Shown: in pieces, positions 1 through 10,619 of the stretch
Layout of the letters: every line of letters starts with the position of its first letter
How positions within the stretch are numbered: the first letter of the stretch is position 1
DNA from: Acanthaster planci
Lineage: Eukaryota; Echinodermata; Asteroidea; Valvatida; Acanthasteridae
DNA: 64,000 bases
Assembly: GCF_001949145.1 (NCBI RefSeq)
Contig: NW_019091472.1
Coordinates: 735,786-799,785 of the forward strand
Direction: 5' to 3'
Notes under the pieces: generated by a model
What the model was told of the DNA's origin: nothing
Databases searched by the model: none
What the model saw: the letters and a program-made list of their open reading frames with translations, nothing else
Program-made: the position numbers and the translations under genes

Positions 1-3000
1 TAAAGACTTGTCTTAATAGCAGAGGTACAAATACTGATGAATACTTATAAGGAATGGTGCAAAGCTAATATTACAAAATGAAGACAGAGAATATCAGAAA
101 CCGATGGTCTACATGTACCGGTACATAATATGACCGGGTTCAGTGTGAAGCCATGAAATCCAATTACAAGCCCTACAAGACTCTTCACATTTGGTCCACT
201 TTTAGAATGGCATAAATCAAGGTGGTCAGTTGTTAACTTGTAAAGAACACTTTGTATCTTGATTTCTGGGGGATGGAAGATGACACTATATCCCCAAATT
301 TATATAAATGAAAGACACCTGTTCAGTAAATCTGCTCTTACAAGCAATTTTGTGTATGCGTCATTCAGGGTATTTTGACTGCGCATATTTTCAGCAATCA
401 TGATTGAACATGAACTTGTTATGCATCTTTGCAAAGATTAAGTGATATGCAAACATGGCCATGCTAACAACCTCCCCACACTGCCTCTCATATTAAAATG
501 TACATTAGGGAGGATGAAGTGGTATATTTCTACATTACCTCAATTCTCAGTCACATAATCATGCAAATTTATGGGCCAACTGGTCACGATGAATTACCTG
601 ATTGTGTCATAATGGTTAATGGCTATACAGTACAACCCTAACGACCATAATGAACTATATGCATCATGGCCAAAAACTCTCTAAAGACAGCCCATCAACC
701 TTTCTATTGATGAATTAATGTACATGTACCAGTATGGAACAGAAGAAAGTGGTATTTACTGTATGTTAAAGTCACAATAAAAATCTCAAAGCAAGGAAAA
801 ACAAACAGTTTTGCAATGACACCATACAAATAAAATGCTAATAACATGCGCACTTATGACCCAGCTGATAAGGATCAAAGGTCAGTTAGCCAAAGGATAT
901 TAATTCAAAAAAGAGTGATGACCTGTCTAATCCAACTTGTATTAACAAATTGACACCTGAGGTTTTTTTCCTACAGGTTTTTTTGGCTAGTGTAAACAGT
1001 TGTGTGTGGTTGTTGGAGCATCAAATTTTCAGGCAGATCTGCAAAATTGATGCATGACATGACACACCCGAAATCAATCTGGTCGGTGACTGGTTCCCAA
1101 CACGTGTGCTTAAGCTGTGCTCCGGTACCTTGCTTGGCATGCTTTCACGCATGCATGCCTTTACACCTGCCCTGAATAAATTTTGCACCGGACTTCAAAC
1201 TTTAGCTCAGTAATCACAACTGATAAATGGCAGTGCTGTAACTTTTAATGGCATGGCTCAACCACCTCTGACTGATTTTTTTTTTAAGCGAGTAAAATGG
1301 TAAGACTCAGCACGATTAGTATGAACAAAAATTAACTCAACTCAAAATTTTTTTCATCCATTTTTTTCACATCGAAATGCTTATATTTTTTATAGTTTTC
1401 CTGCTTACACGTATGTTCACAACTTTTCAAAAGAGTAACTTCCATTTTTTATTACAAGTCCCCTTTGAGTTTTGCTATTGTGGTGTGCCAACATGTATGT
1501 GTGCAATGCTCAATGTAATGAAGCAATGCTACACTGGTTCCCACCATGCTGGGCCATTACCAAAGAAGGCATGATGGAAATGCGGCAACGAGTCTATGCA
1601 TCAAAGCCAAAATAGTGTTGTTGCACTACACCATACACGTGCCAGTACGCACGCACGCACACACGCAGCTCTACAGTTGCACGTCGAAAACTAATCAATG
1701 CTGCAAAAAGATTTCTGCAAGTTACTTCCCAGAACTTGATCTATTGTCCATGTCTGTTCTTTTCTTACTCATTAATTTAATTTGAGGTTGTATTGTTCGT
1801 GCTATGCTCGTGGTTCAAGTGAGTATGTTTCCACAAAACGTCCTGCCACAGCACGAGGTTTATTAAATGCTCCTTAAGATGCATCACGCACACTTACAAT
1901 ATGATACACGGACATTGTTTGCCAGTTTCTTGACACGATTTCCTGACTAGTGTTATGCACAGTAGTGTGAATTGTCCATAATACTTTAGAATTGTTGACT
2001 GTATATATTTGTACATTGATTAAGGCAAGTTTCTATCACTTTTGTGGCAATTTTTGGTACCTTTCGTCCCCATTCAACCAGCACTGATATTTTTCTCTAG
2101 GCCTTCTTTTATATTTTCCCTGGGGGGGGGGGCTGTTATTGATACTTTTCTAGTCAAGGCCCTTGCAGGGAGAATGAACTTAATTGATCTGTTTTCTGAT
2201 GTTGTTTTTAGTTGTGTGTGTGTGTTTGGGCCAAATAATTATCATCCTACAAGGCCTTTTATGAACCTCATTTTCATCACCCAAATCATGTTTTGCCAAC
2301 TAGAATTTTGAAACTTGTCATTTCTTGTGTACGTGTCTTACCATTTCTAAGGGGAAAAAATGAAAATCAAAACAAATAGGTGTGGAGGTTACTTCAACAT
2401 GGGAGGAAAATGATAATGCATTTTGAACAAGATGGATGTAAATTTGATATGGTAAATTTTAACACTCACTGCTCAGAAAAGTGGACCATTAATGGCCTAA
2501 GATTGCATAAGGGAAGTGGCCTCGAAATGCCTCAGATTGCACCACAGAGAATCTAGAATTCAAAATAATTGTCCGAGGCCTCACCGCAAGGGCTTCTCAC
2601 TCTGCACTCGCAGGGTCCAGTCTCAGCAAAATTTCTTTTACCAGCTCACATCTACCCAAACCCAGGGGAAACCCTGATGTAGACACAATGACAACACACA
2701 TAAACAAGAATAAAGGCACTTGAGTTCTAGTAGTTGCAATGTTTCTTTTAAACTGCAAATAAATGGAAATCATAGCACCCAACAGTTGCTGCTTTCAATG
2801 TACTAGCAATTTTTTGACAAGATATTACTTTTGTAAACACTTCTCTGTTTAGAAATGATTTTTACATGAGCTATGCAACAAGAGTGCATGGATGGGAAAA
2901 AGAAACCTCTGATTAAGTGTCACAGAAACTAGATGTTCTTAATATTCTGAGCAAAAGTCATCTGTACAGCGTATGGTTCCTCAAGAATGTATGCATGCAT

Positions 3001-3100
3001 ACCGGTGTCTTGTACAACTCACTATATGTTCGCACAGCACTCCATCCAACAAGTGTTATCAGTCGGGAAAATCTCTGGATTTTCAACTAATAAAAATATT
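1..3100. other. No gene seen
   Basis: AT-rich DNA with only short chance frames. Simple runs occur: a cgcacgcacgcacacacgca stretch near 1650 and a G-run near 2121. Possibly intron of the minus-strand ERG gene. Confidence 0.5.
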
Positions 3101-3502
3101 TTAAGATGTACTTTGTGTCAGGGAGATATTAATTTTGAGTATAGGGTTTTGCCCTTATACCAACATACATGTAACACTGTATGCTCAGTGCATGTCCGAG
3201 AACTTGTGAAAAAATTCACAAGCTTACTCAGGTGGGACTCGAACCCACAAACTCCTGCTTACTATTGCAGTGTCGTAACCACTCCACCACCGAGCTCGCC
3301 GGGGTTGGCTGGCCCGTCCGAGTGGGATGAACATGTAGCAACAGGTACTGCGAAACCATTTCAAGATGTATTTTGCTTCAGATGAGATGTTAATTTTAAG
3401 TATGAGATTTTGCCCTTTTCACAGGTTCTGGGAAAAGCACTAAGATTAATTAATATATACGTTGGTGTATGGGCAAAACCCTGAACTCAAACTTAATAGG
3501 AA
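3101..3502. repeat. Direct and inverted repeats framing the SINE-like unit
   Basis: A stretch around tttaagatgtactttg to agggttttgccc (3102-3156) recurs imperfectly in direct orientation at 3360-3416, and its end (agggttttgccc...accaac) recurs inverted at 3461-3492. The tRNA-like unit lies between the direct copies. This looks like a composite or MITE-like element. Confidence 0.5.
3229..3302 (-). mobile_element. tRNA-derived SINE-like unit
   Basis: The minus strand carries an A-box-like TGGTGGAGTGG and, about 35 bases on, a B-box GGTTCGAGTCC within a T-arm-like GTGGGTTCGAGTCCCAC. These are the internal RNA polymerase III promoter of tRNA genes. The acceptor-stem halves do not pair and the anticodon arm has a wrong loop, so it is not a tRNA gene but probably the tRNA head of a SINE. 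Confidence 0.65.
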
Positions 3503-3557
3503 TATTAAATAAATATTTTTTAAAATATTAGAAAAAAAACCCAGATATTTTTTAGTT

Positions 3558-3588
3558 AAATCTGATTTTTAAAATTTAAATCAGATTT
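3558..3588. repeat. AT-rich hairpin
   Basis: Arms AAATCTGATTT (3558-3568) and AAATCAGATTT (3578-3588) are exact reverse complements with a 9-nt loop. Related AAATC words recur at 3718-3755. Confidence 0.5.
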
Positions 3589-4271
3589 TTTTATTTTTAT
3601 AACAATTTGAGACAAGTCAGCTCAAGTGTCTATTCAAAAGCAATCAAATTACATGTAGCTGCATGTGTAACACTTTTCTTTTATATATTTGTTTTGTGAC
3701 AAAATTAAGTAAATTTGGATTTAAATTAAGAAATTTAAATCAAGTAATTTGATAAAATTCACAAAGCACCCTGTCTAAACTTTAGAGAAATGCTTGCAGT
3801 AAAACACCAACCAGTACATGTATCGGCAGAGAAGACACTTCCTTCAGAGACAAGTACATGTACATGCACACATACCAGGGGTAAAGTGCATACCAGGTTT
3901 TAAACCGAACTCTAAGTTTTGACAAAAGTAGAGTTCACAAGAATTTGTAAATACCGGTAGGGTACTTATACTTGTACTTATTATCAAATGACTAATGGGT
4001 GACAAACAAGCTATAAACAACAGGTACATGCATTTATTTTGCACCTGTGTGGGTACAAAATGCTGGTATTTACCTTGCTCTACATGTATGTACAAAAAGC
4101 AGTCTCATTTTGTTTGTGGTCCAGCTGCACAGCAATGACTTAGGCTTGATTAAAAATCACTTTATTAAGGACATGATTTTAGTGGTTTTAGTTTCACTAT
4201 AATGACTAACGTTTCCAATCTCAATAAAAACATTTATACACTGTACTTGGAGAGATGTAAAAGGTTGATGT

Positions 4272-5187
4272 ACACTGTTAAACCATGGAGGAAGGACACA
4301 GAAGGAGTTTGAACTGCCCGGGCTGTGACATCCGGCCAATTACAGCTTTCTGGCATGCCTGGTACATGTAGGTCGGTCCATAGCCAGAGCGCAGCAAATG
4401 CTTGTTACGTACCATCTGTTTCACAACCATAAGCCCCTCTGTACTCTATAATCATCGCCGCAATTTTCGTTGGTAATCTGCATCCTTACAACCTTGTGCA
4501 CTGCAATAAACACGTAGGAAGTTGAATATTCATACCATCAATGGTGCTTGGTATAATCCGAAAACAAAAATAAATTTAATGCTTGCGCAGTTGCTTGTAT
4601 TAAGCTGTGTGCCCTTAGTGTTCACGTGCAGTTATTGCCCTTATCGAATGCTTCCTTCTTGAGTTATTTTGGGAATGAATAGCCAAGTTGTTTGGAAGAT
4701 ATTGTGTTTTATTTGAATCATTTTTATTACAGTATTTATAACAAAAAGGTATTTCATGAGATCTCTTGAGCACTCCAGTGGTGGTTCAACATGTTATTGG
4801 CCAGTCTAAACCAAATTCGTACAAAGACTTAGAAAACTGATGTTTTGGAAAGACAAAATAAAATTACCAACATTGCATGGATAATGGAACAGCATATCAA
4901 AGTAAAAAGTTTATTCCCGATGGCAAAAGTAGATCTAATGTTAGAGATTTTTTGCTCTCTATTTCCTGGTCATGGCGATAAGCTGTAGTGAATTGCAAAC
5001 AAAACACACCAAATGTTGCAAGGATATTACTGGGCCCACTTGTACGACTATTAAAGCTTCAGGCAGTAATCAGGCATTTTTGGAATGTTTACTATTGTTT
5101 GTCTGACAGGGTGGCAATGCTCATGGAGCACTTGAATTCAAAGAGTCCTAACTCCTTCTGTGTCCTTCCTCTATGGTTAAACTCTGA
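4272..5187. repeat. Inverted pair of a short repeat
   Basis: The sequence aaaccatggaggaaggacac and on to aggagttt (about 4279-4310) recurs in reverse complement at about 5148-5178 (ctccttctgtgtccttcctc, then tatggttaaac). Both copies can be read as the peptide NSFCVLPxWxNS. Either two members of a dispersed repeat or the arms of one 0.9-kb element. Confidence 0.5.
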
Positions 5188-5479
5188 AGTGGACAATTTA
5201 AATGAAATAAATTAAATCATGATTATAAATCCTTTGCATCAAATGCCAACACTGAATCCAAAAAGCTGATTTAAATCGAAACAAGTGGACAGAATTGAAC
5301 TTAAAACTTTGCCAACCCAGATTTTGTGTAACACATGTGCATTCATACTTCTTTAATACCAGGAATGGAAAGGCTGCATAGAAGGGGAATTTGCTGTTTA
5401 AAATGTGCAAAACCTGCAAACATTTCACAAATTGAAACATTTTTGCCTTTTTACCCCAACATAAAATGTTGATTTTTTT

Positions 5480-5566
5480 CAAAAAATCATTTGACTTAAA
5501 TCACGACTTAAATCATTTGACTTAAATCATGATTTAAATCGATGATTTAAATCAGACAACCCTGAT
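5480..5566. repeat. GATTTAAATC-rich repeat ending in CAACCCTG (possible hAT-MITE end)
   Basis: Several copies of the palindrome GATTTAAATC and its variants are followed by agacaaccctg. Read on the minus strand the edge is CAGGGTTG, like the terminal CAGGG of many hAT elements. No matching left end was found, so this is a possible half element. Confidence 0.35.
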
Positions 5567-7390
5567 GTTAAAATCATGAATTCTTCAGTTTTGTATCATC
5601 CAATGGTTTTACATTTTACAAGAATTTTGCGCACAGAACATGAAGTACATACATGTACTGTACATTATAAAAAAAGGATAAAACTTAGTAAGCTTATGGT
5701 CCGCTTAAAACGTCAGTATTGATGTCTACGGACAATGAGATGAGTGACGTTCTTGTCTCATAGCCTCATGGTAAATAATTAACTACCGTACTTGTATTAT
5801 ACCTTCACACTCGAACCCTGCCTGCTGACGCCATCATGCACTGGGATTATTTGAAGTTGAAAGTACCAGTCAATCACCTTGTTCATTTCCACTACACACA
5901 GCAGCCTTACAATCTGTCATACGATTTAAATAGTTTCTGATTATCTCAATTCCTCAACAAGCATATTTATGGTGAAATCGCCAGTACCAATTCTACAATC
6001 TACTTCAGGCACAAGTAAGGTACCCTTTCCCTGGTGACAATTGGAGAGGGTGGGGGCGATGCTCACACATCACTGGTGCAATTCACACGACGCCCACACA
6101 GCGACGCTGCAGATTTGAAAAAAATGTACTTGTGCGTGCTTAACGCATGCAGTACCAGACGTGCGTGAACAAGCACGTGCATGCGTTGGTGTGTCACCCC
6201 AAGGGAGATTGTTGCTTGGGTGAAAAAAGAGCTGCCTCCATCGTCGTTTATACAGAGTGCCCATACATGTAGCTCTGTTTTCAAGCAATATGTCACACAT
6301 CATCAAGGTTGAACATAGGTTAATCACTAACATTGTGGCAAGTGGCTGCGCCAGCTGGAATATAGGGTGCTTGAAGGGCCAGCTAGCAGTTGATTTCACA
6401 AAATGAAAGGTAACATCAGGTCAGGAGTGCTTCACGCAACCTTCTGTGTGACTACATGATGCACTTTACTGTTGAGGTCTTAACAAACTCAGCATTTTAA
6501 ACAGATAGGATGAAATATGGTAGCTTGGACCAAATGGCTGTACGTGTACAATTTCATTACAGGCAGAGCACAATTGAATTACATGTAGGTGTGGTATTAG
6601 TTTTTTCCCGTCACTTTGGAAATAGCACGAGCTATCTTTTTAGAATCATCAGGAACTTTCAAAGTTCCCTCATATGACCTGAAAATAATAGGTGTGAATT
6701 TACTGAATCATTCTTGGTAAAGGTAAGTCCATCATTTACAGCAGTCGAAACATTAACTGATGAAATTATTGCTGAATAGCATCATTGGAATAAACTCCCT
6801 GTGAAATTATTCTTCCTGGAAAGCTACGTTATCATTCTGAAGAAAATAATTATGAAGACTGTTATGTCCCGCTAATTAGGACAAAGTACACGCTAGTGGA
6901 ATAATTAGGACGTCCACTCCATCAATTGATCTGCGATTGTGAGGTGTCTTCGTTTAATTCTCAAAACTGGTGGTTACTTCCTGAGAATTGGGAAGTAATA
7001 TAAGACTTGGAACAAACTCCAAGATGTACAGAATAATGGTCAGTTTCCTCACTAACAGTCCATGAATCAAACATGTTTTTACTTGTGGAGCCGCAGACCC
7101 ATTATTATCTTCTTGTACCATGGTCATTAAAGAACTATGCAAACAAGTCCAACTATAGTGGAACATCAAGTCTACTTTCGGAATATAACTAGGGAAAAAA
7201 AAAATTTTTGCAATTTTTTTTTTTTTTAAACAAACTCTTGTTCTGGTTTACACGACTCCACTGTGACTGTTAATACATGTAAAACAATCTACATTAATAC
7301 ACTCACTTTCAGACTACAAGTGTCATTCTACTGCTAACCTATGGTTATATATCAGGAATTAAAGAACACTCAAACATTCTACGTACGTAA

Positions 7391-8041
7391 TTATGGTTTG
7401 GTCATAATGTATGCAGCAAACTTCCTAGGAAGGTTTTTTTGTCGCTCTGACACTCTAGTGGGTTCGGCTGGTTCAGTGTGAGGTTGAACCTTCCCTGGGC
7501 TAGACAACTCTTTGGGCTCCGAGTTGCTTTGGACTACTACTTCGGGAGTTACCGGCGGCTGTGTCACTTCCAATGGTAGTGGCTCTGGGAGGTTGCTTGG
7601 CTGTGTCAATGCTTCTGGCGTATACTCAAGTGGTTTGTCAACTGTCTCCCTCACGTGTGTTGGTACAGACTGCTGAACTGGCTTAGCAATACATCGTCGC
7701 GTTTGGTCAATATGGCGTCTGACCATAGGACCATCAGACAAGCGAACTTCATATACTGACGATGCCAGCACTCTGACAACTTCACCATACAACCAGGCTG
7801 GTCCAGAACCAAAGTTCTTGACTAGAACAGTATCGGCTGGTTGTAACTCTCTAACCTTAGAGCTTCGTGACTGCTGCATTTGAGCTTGTTGCATTTTTAC
7901 TCGTCTACCGAAGTTAGGCTTCAGCTGATCTAGCTTGGTTCGAATTTGTCGTTGATAGAGCAACTCACTGGGACTTTTCCCATTTGTCGACTGTGGAGTC
8001 ACTCTGTAGCACAACAGGAACTGCTGGAGTCGCAACTCCAA
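7391..8041 (-). pseudogene. Ty3/gypsy integrase C-terminal part
   Basis: Open frame of 216 codons that starts just after the TGA and continues the integrase: LRLQQFLLCYRVTPQSTNGK and SPSELLYQRQIRTKLD, then the small beta-barrel-like C-terminal domain ADTVLVKNFGSGPAWLYGEV to SDGPMVRRHIDQTRR, which in this family takes part in DNA binding. It ends with a Pro/Glu-rich tail and a stop at 7391. The beginning is set by the stop codon, not by a real start. Confidence 0.88.
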
Positions 8042-8056
8042 ATCTCCACTTCAGAT

Positions 8057-8249
8057 TTTCTTTACTCCAACCTTTACAGTTTGAACGGCTCTCTCGGCCA
8101 ATCCATTGCTCGATGTCTCAGGAACTGGCTGAATTCTTCTGACACGAACTGCGTTCCGTTGTCTGTGACCACTGTCTCTGGTATTCCATGAGTAGAAAAC
8201 AGCCTTCGCAACACCCTCACTGTTGTGGCTGCGGTGGAATTACCCACAC
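8057..8249 (-). pseudogene. Ty3/gypsy integrase core fragment, frameshifted and internally deleted
   Basis: In the frame shifted by one base the core continues TAATTVRVLRRLFSTHGIPE, then TVVTDNGTQFVSEEFSQFL (second catalytic Asp) and RHR. At about 8110-8117 it jumps to SNGLAERAVQTVK, which contains the catalytic Glu. The stretch normally between these (about a dozen residues) is missing and the frame changes there. A TGA follows at about 8054-8056. The normal DD35E spacing is therefore lost, so this copy cannot make a working integrase. Confidence 0.85.
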
Positions 8250-10619
8250 GAATGCCTCAATCCATTTGCTGAATGCATCAACTACTATCAGGACATCCTG
8301 ACCGCTGATGGAGGCATAATCCAGATGTAACCTGGACCAGGGCTTGTCAGGAAACTCCCATGGATGCAGTATAGTTGGGGGTGGCATCTTTTGGTGCTCT
8401 TGGCAATTTTGGCAGCTTTGCACTTTGTGCTCGATCATTCTGTCGATTGCTGGCCACCACATGAATGAACGGGCCAGTGCCTCCATCTTAATGATGCCCG
8501 GATGCGTTGCATGGAGCTCTCGAAGAAGACGAAGGCGTAGAGCAGACTGTTCTGGTATGACGACCCTTCGCCCCCAAAGGATTACACCATCCTCAAGAGA
8601 CAACTCTTCTTTCTTGGCTACAAATGGGGCAAACTCGTTTCTGAGATTCTTCTTCTCAGGCCAACCCTGCTGTAGGTAGTTCCTCACTCTGGACAACACT
8701 TGGTCCTTGCCCGTTAGACGCCGTATTTCTTCTGCAGTCACTGGTTGAGTATCTACATCTTCAATTAGGTTGATTCGGCATTTGTCAGACCCTCCTACCA
8801 TCTCATCTGAGCACCAGGCTTCTCCACTTCCTGTTATAGGTAAGCGTGAAAGGGCATCCGCATTTTGATGCTTTTTACCCTCCTTATGGATTATGTCGTA
8901 CTCATACGCTGAGAGTATCATGTGCCATCTGGTGGTGCGAGCGGAGGCCATCGGACTTGAAGGTTTCTTATCACCGAACAAGGCCACCAAAGGTTTATGG
9001 TCAGTGACTATGCTGAAGTGCCTCCCTTGGAGGTACTTATGAAACTTCTTCAGCCCGAATATGATGCCTAGTCCCTCTTTCTCATACTGGGCATAATTCT
9101 TCTCACTGGAAGTCAAAGTCCTGGAGGCGAAGGAGATGGGCCTCTCACTCCCATCTGGCAAAACGTGACTGATCAATGCGCCGAGGCCATAGGAGCTGGC
9201 GTCCATCTGCAGTAACAGTGGCTTCTCTGGATCAAAGTGGACCAGGACCGTGTCACTTTGAAGAAACTTCTTTGATTCCTGGAAGGCATCCTCTTGTCGA
9301 GGCCCCCACATAAACTTCGGATCCTCCATACGGCCCCCATGGCACTTCCTTGTCTTCTTGTCCGTCTTAAACTCTGCCCGCAGCAACTCTGTCAATGGTG
9401 CAATGTGCCGTGAGAGGTTAGGGATAAACTTTCTGTAATAGCCAAGCAGTCCCAGGTAAGCTTGAAGCTGTTCCTGGCTCTTCGGACAAGGGGCTTGCTG
9501 AATGGCCTCAATCTTCAACTTCAATGGGCGTAACCCTTCTTGGTTTAGCTCGTGACCCAGATACGTGACTGAGTCACGCAGGAATTCACACTTCTCCCGC
9601 TTTAGCTTCATACCGCTCTCTTTCAAGCGTAGCAACACTATGTTGAGATTGGCGAGATGCTCGGCATCATTCCGGCCACTGATGATAATATCATCTAGGT
9701 ACGGGCGGCACATGGGGATATCTGCAAGCAGCGATTCGATGGTTCGTTGAAAGATGGCGGGGGCTGAGGTTAACCCAAAGGGCATCCTCATATACTGAAA
9801 GAGGCCTCGATGGGTATTCACCGTAGTGTATTTTCTTGCTGCTTCTTCCAACTCGATCTGGTGGTATGCATGAGACAAGTCCACCTTTGAAAATCGTTGT
9901 CCGCCCTGAAGATCTTGCATTAGATCCTCCAGTGTTGGCAATGGGTACTGCTCCAACCGTAGAAGCTTGTTTGCGTTGAGCTTGTAGTTCTCACAGATAC
10001 GGACACTCCCATTGGCTTTATCCGCTACCACGATAGGGCAGGCATAGTCAGCAAATTTCACTGGCTCGATTACACCCTTCTCGAGCAATTCATCGAGGCA
10101 GTCGTCTATTCGCTGTTTCCTCATGTATGAGACTGGGGCAGCTTTGTAGAAAAGTGGCTGCTCCTCCACTGGCTGTACCTTTGCCTGGTACTCTGTCAGC
10201 TTACCAGGTACCGTGGTATTGAACACTTCATCAGGGGCTTGCAGTATGTCCTTCAATTGGGCTTCGGTATCCATATCAACTGCATTCAGTCTTGAGCTGC
10301 TTGGCGGCTTGGCTTGAAGGACATTGGCCAATGCTGATGGGAAGCATTCTATCCACTCCCGTCCCAAGAGGCTTACTCCATTCTGCACGACAAGGAGTGG
10401 CAAAGGCTTTGTCGGGTGTGACGACAAATGCTTCACCTTCACTATGGCCTCACCGACGATTGGAACTCTATCACCTGTGTATGTTGTCAAACGGGGATTG
10501 CAAGGCTGAATTTCATCAGGATTCCCGATTCGGGTAAATGTCCCCAATGACACAATGGACCACGGGCTTCCCGTGTCAAGCTCCACGTTGATTTCCTTAC
10601 CGTTGACATTCATGGTCAC
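8217..10619 (-). pseudogene. pol: Ty3/gypsy pol: protease, RT, RNase H and start of integrase
   Basis: An 800-codon open frame. Aspartic protease: LDTGS with the catalytic Asp at residue 15. Reverse transcriptase: FSKVDLSHAYHQIEL near 243, MPFGLTSAPAIFQ near 279 and the YLDD box at 307-310. RNase H: QMDASSYGLGA (Asp 473), VTDHKPL (Asp 540) and NADALSRL (Asp 588). Integrase: HHCC zinc site with His 703 and 706 and Cys 736 and 739, then HLDYAS (Asp 767, first of the catalytic triad). After KWIEAF the frame is lost to a one-base shift near 8250 and stops at 8217. The first codon is GTG; the open frame reaches back to about 10680 without a gag, so the true N-terminus is lost or read through from gag. 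RT and RNase H motifs look complete, so the insertion is not very old. Confidence 0.95.

Larger units (their letters stand above)
3503..7390. other. No gene seen; repeats only
   Basis: It holds the AT hairpin at 3558, the inverted pair at 4272-5187 and the GATTTAAATC block at 5480-5566. A poly-A/poly-T patch lies at 7192-7230. I looked here for the 3' LTR of the gypsy element and found no convincing one. Confidence 0.5.
7391..10619 (-). mobile_element. Ty3/gypsy LTR-retrotransposon, pol region, defective
   Basis: Minus-strand pol with the gypsy order protease, reverse transcriptase, RNase H, integrase. The frame is closed upstream of about 10680 and I see no gag or CCHC zinc knuckle there. 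I could not find matching LTRs on either side, though I could only look by eye. The integrase is interrupted three times between 8050 and 8255. It lies in what is probably an intron of the minus-strand ERG gene, in the same orientation as that gene. There is no envelope gene. Confidence 0.92.

Noticed and set aside
3229-3302. A functional tRNA gene on the minus strand
   Set aside because: The A and B boxes and T arm are good, but the acceptor-stem halves do not pair and the anticodon loop has the wrong size; a SINE head explains it better.
6862-6917. A gypsy LTR end (TGTTATGTCC... with repeated TAATTAGGAC)
   Set aside because: I found no second copy upstream of the pol region, so an LTR cannot be supported.
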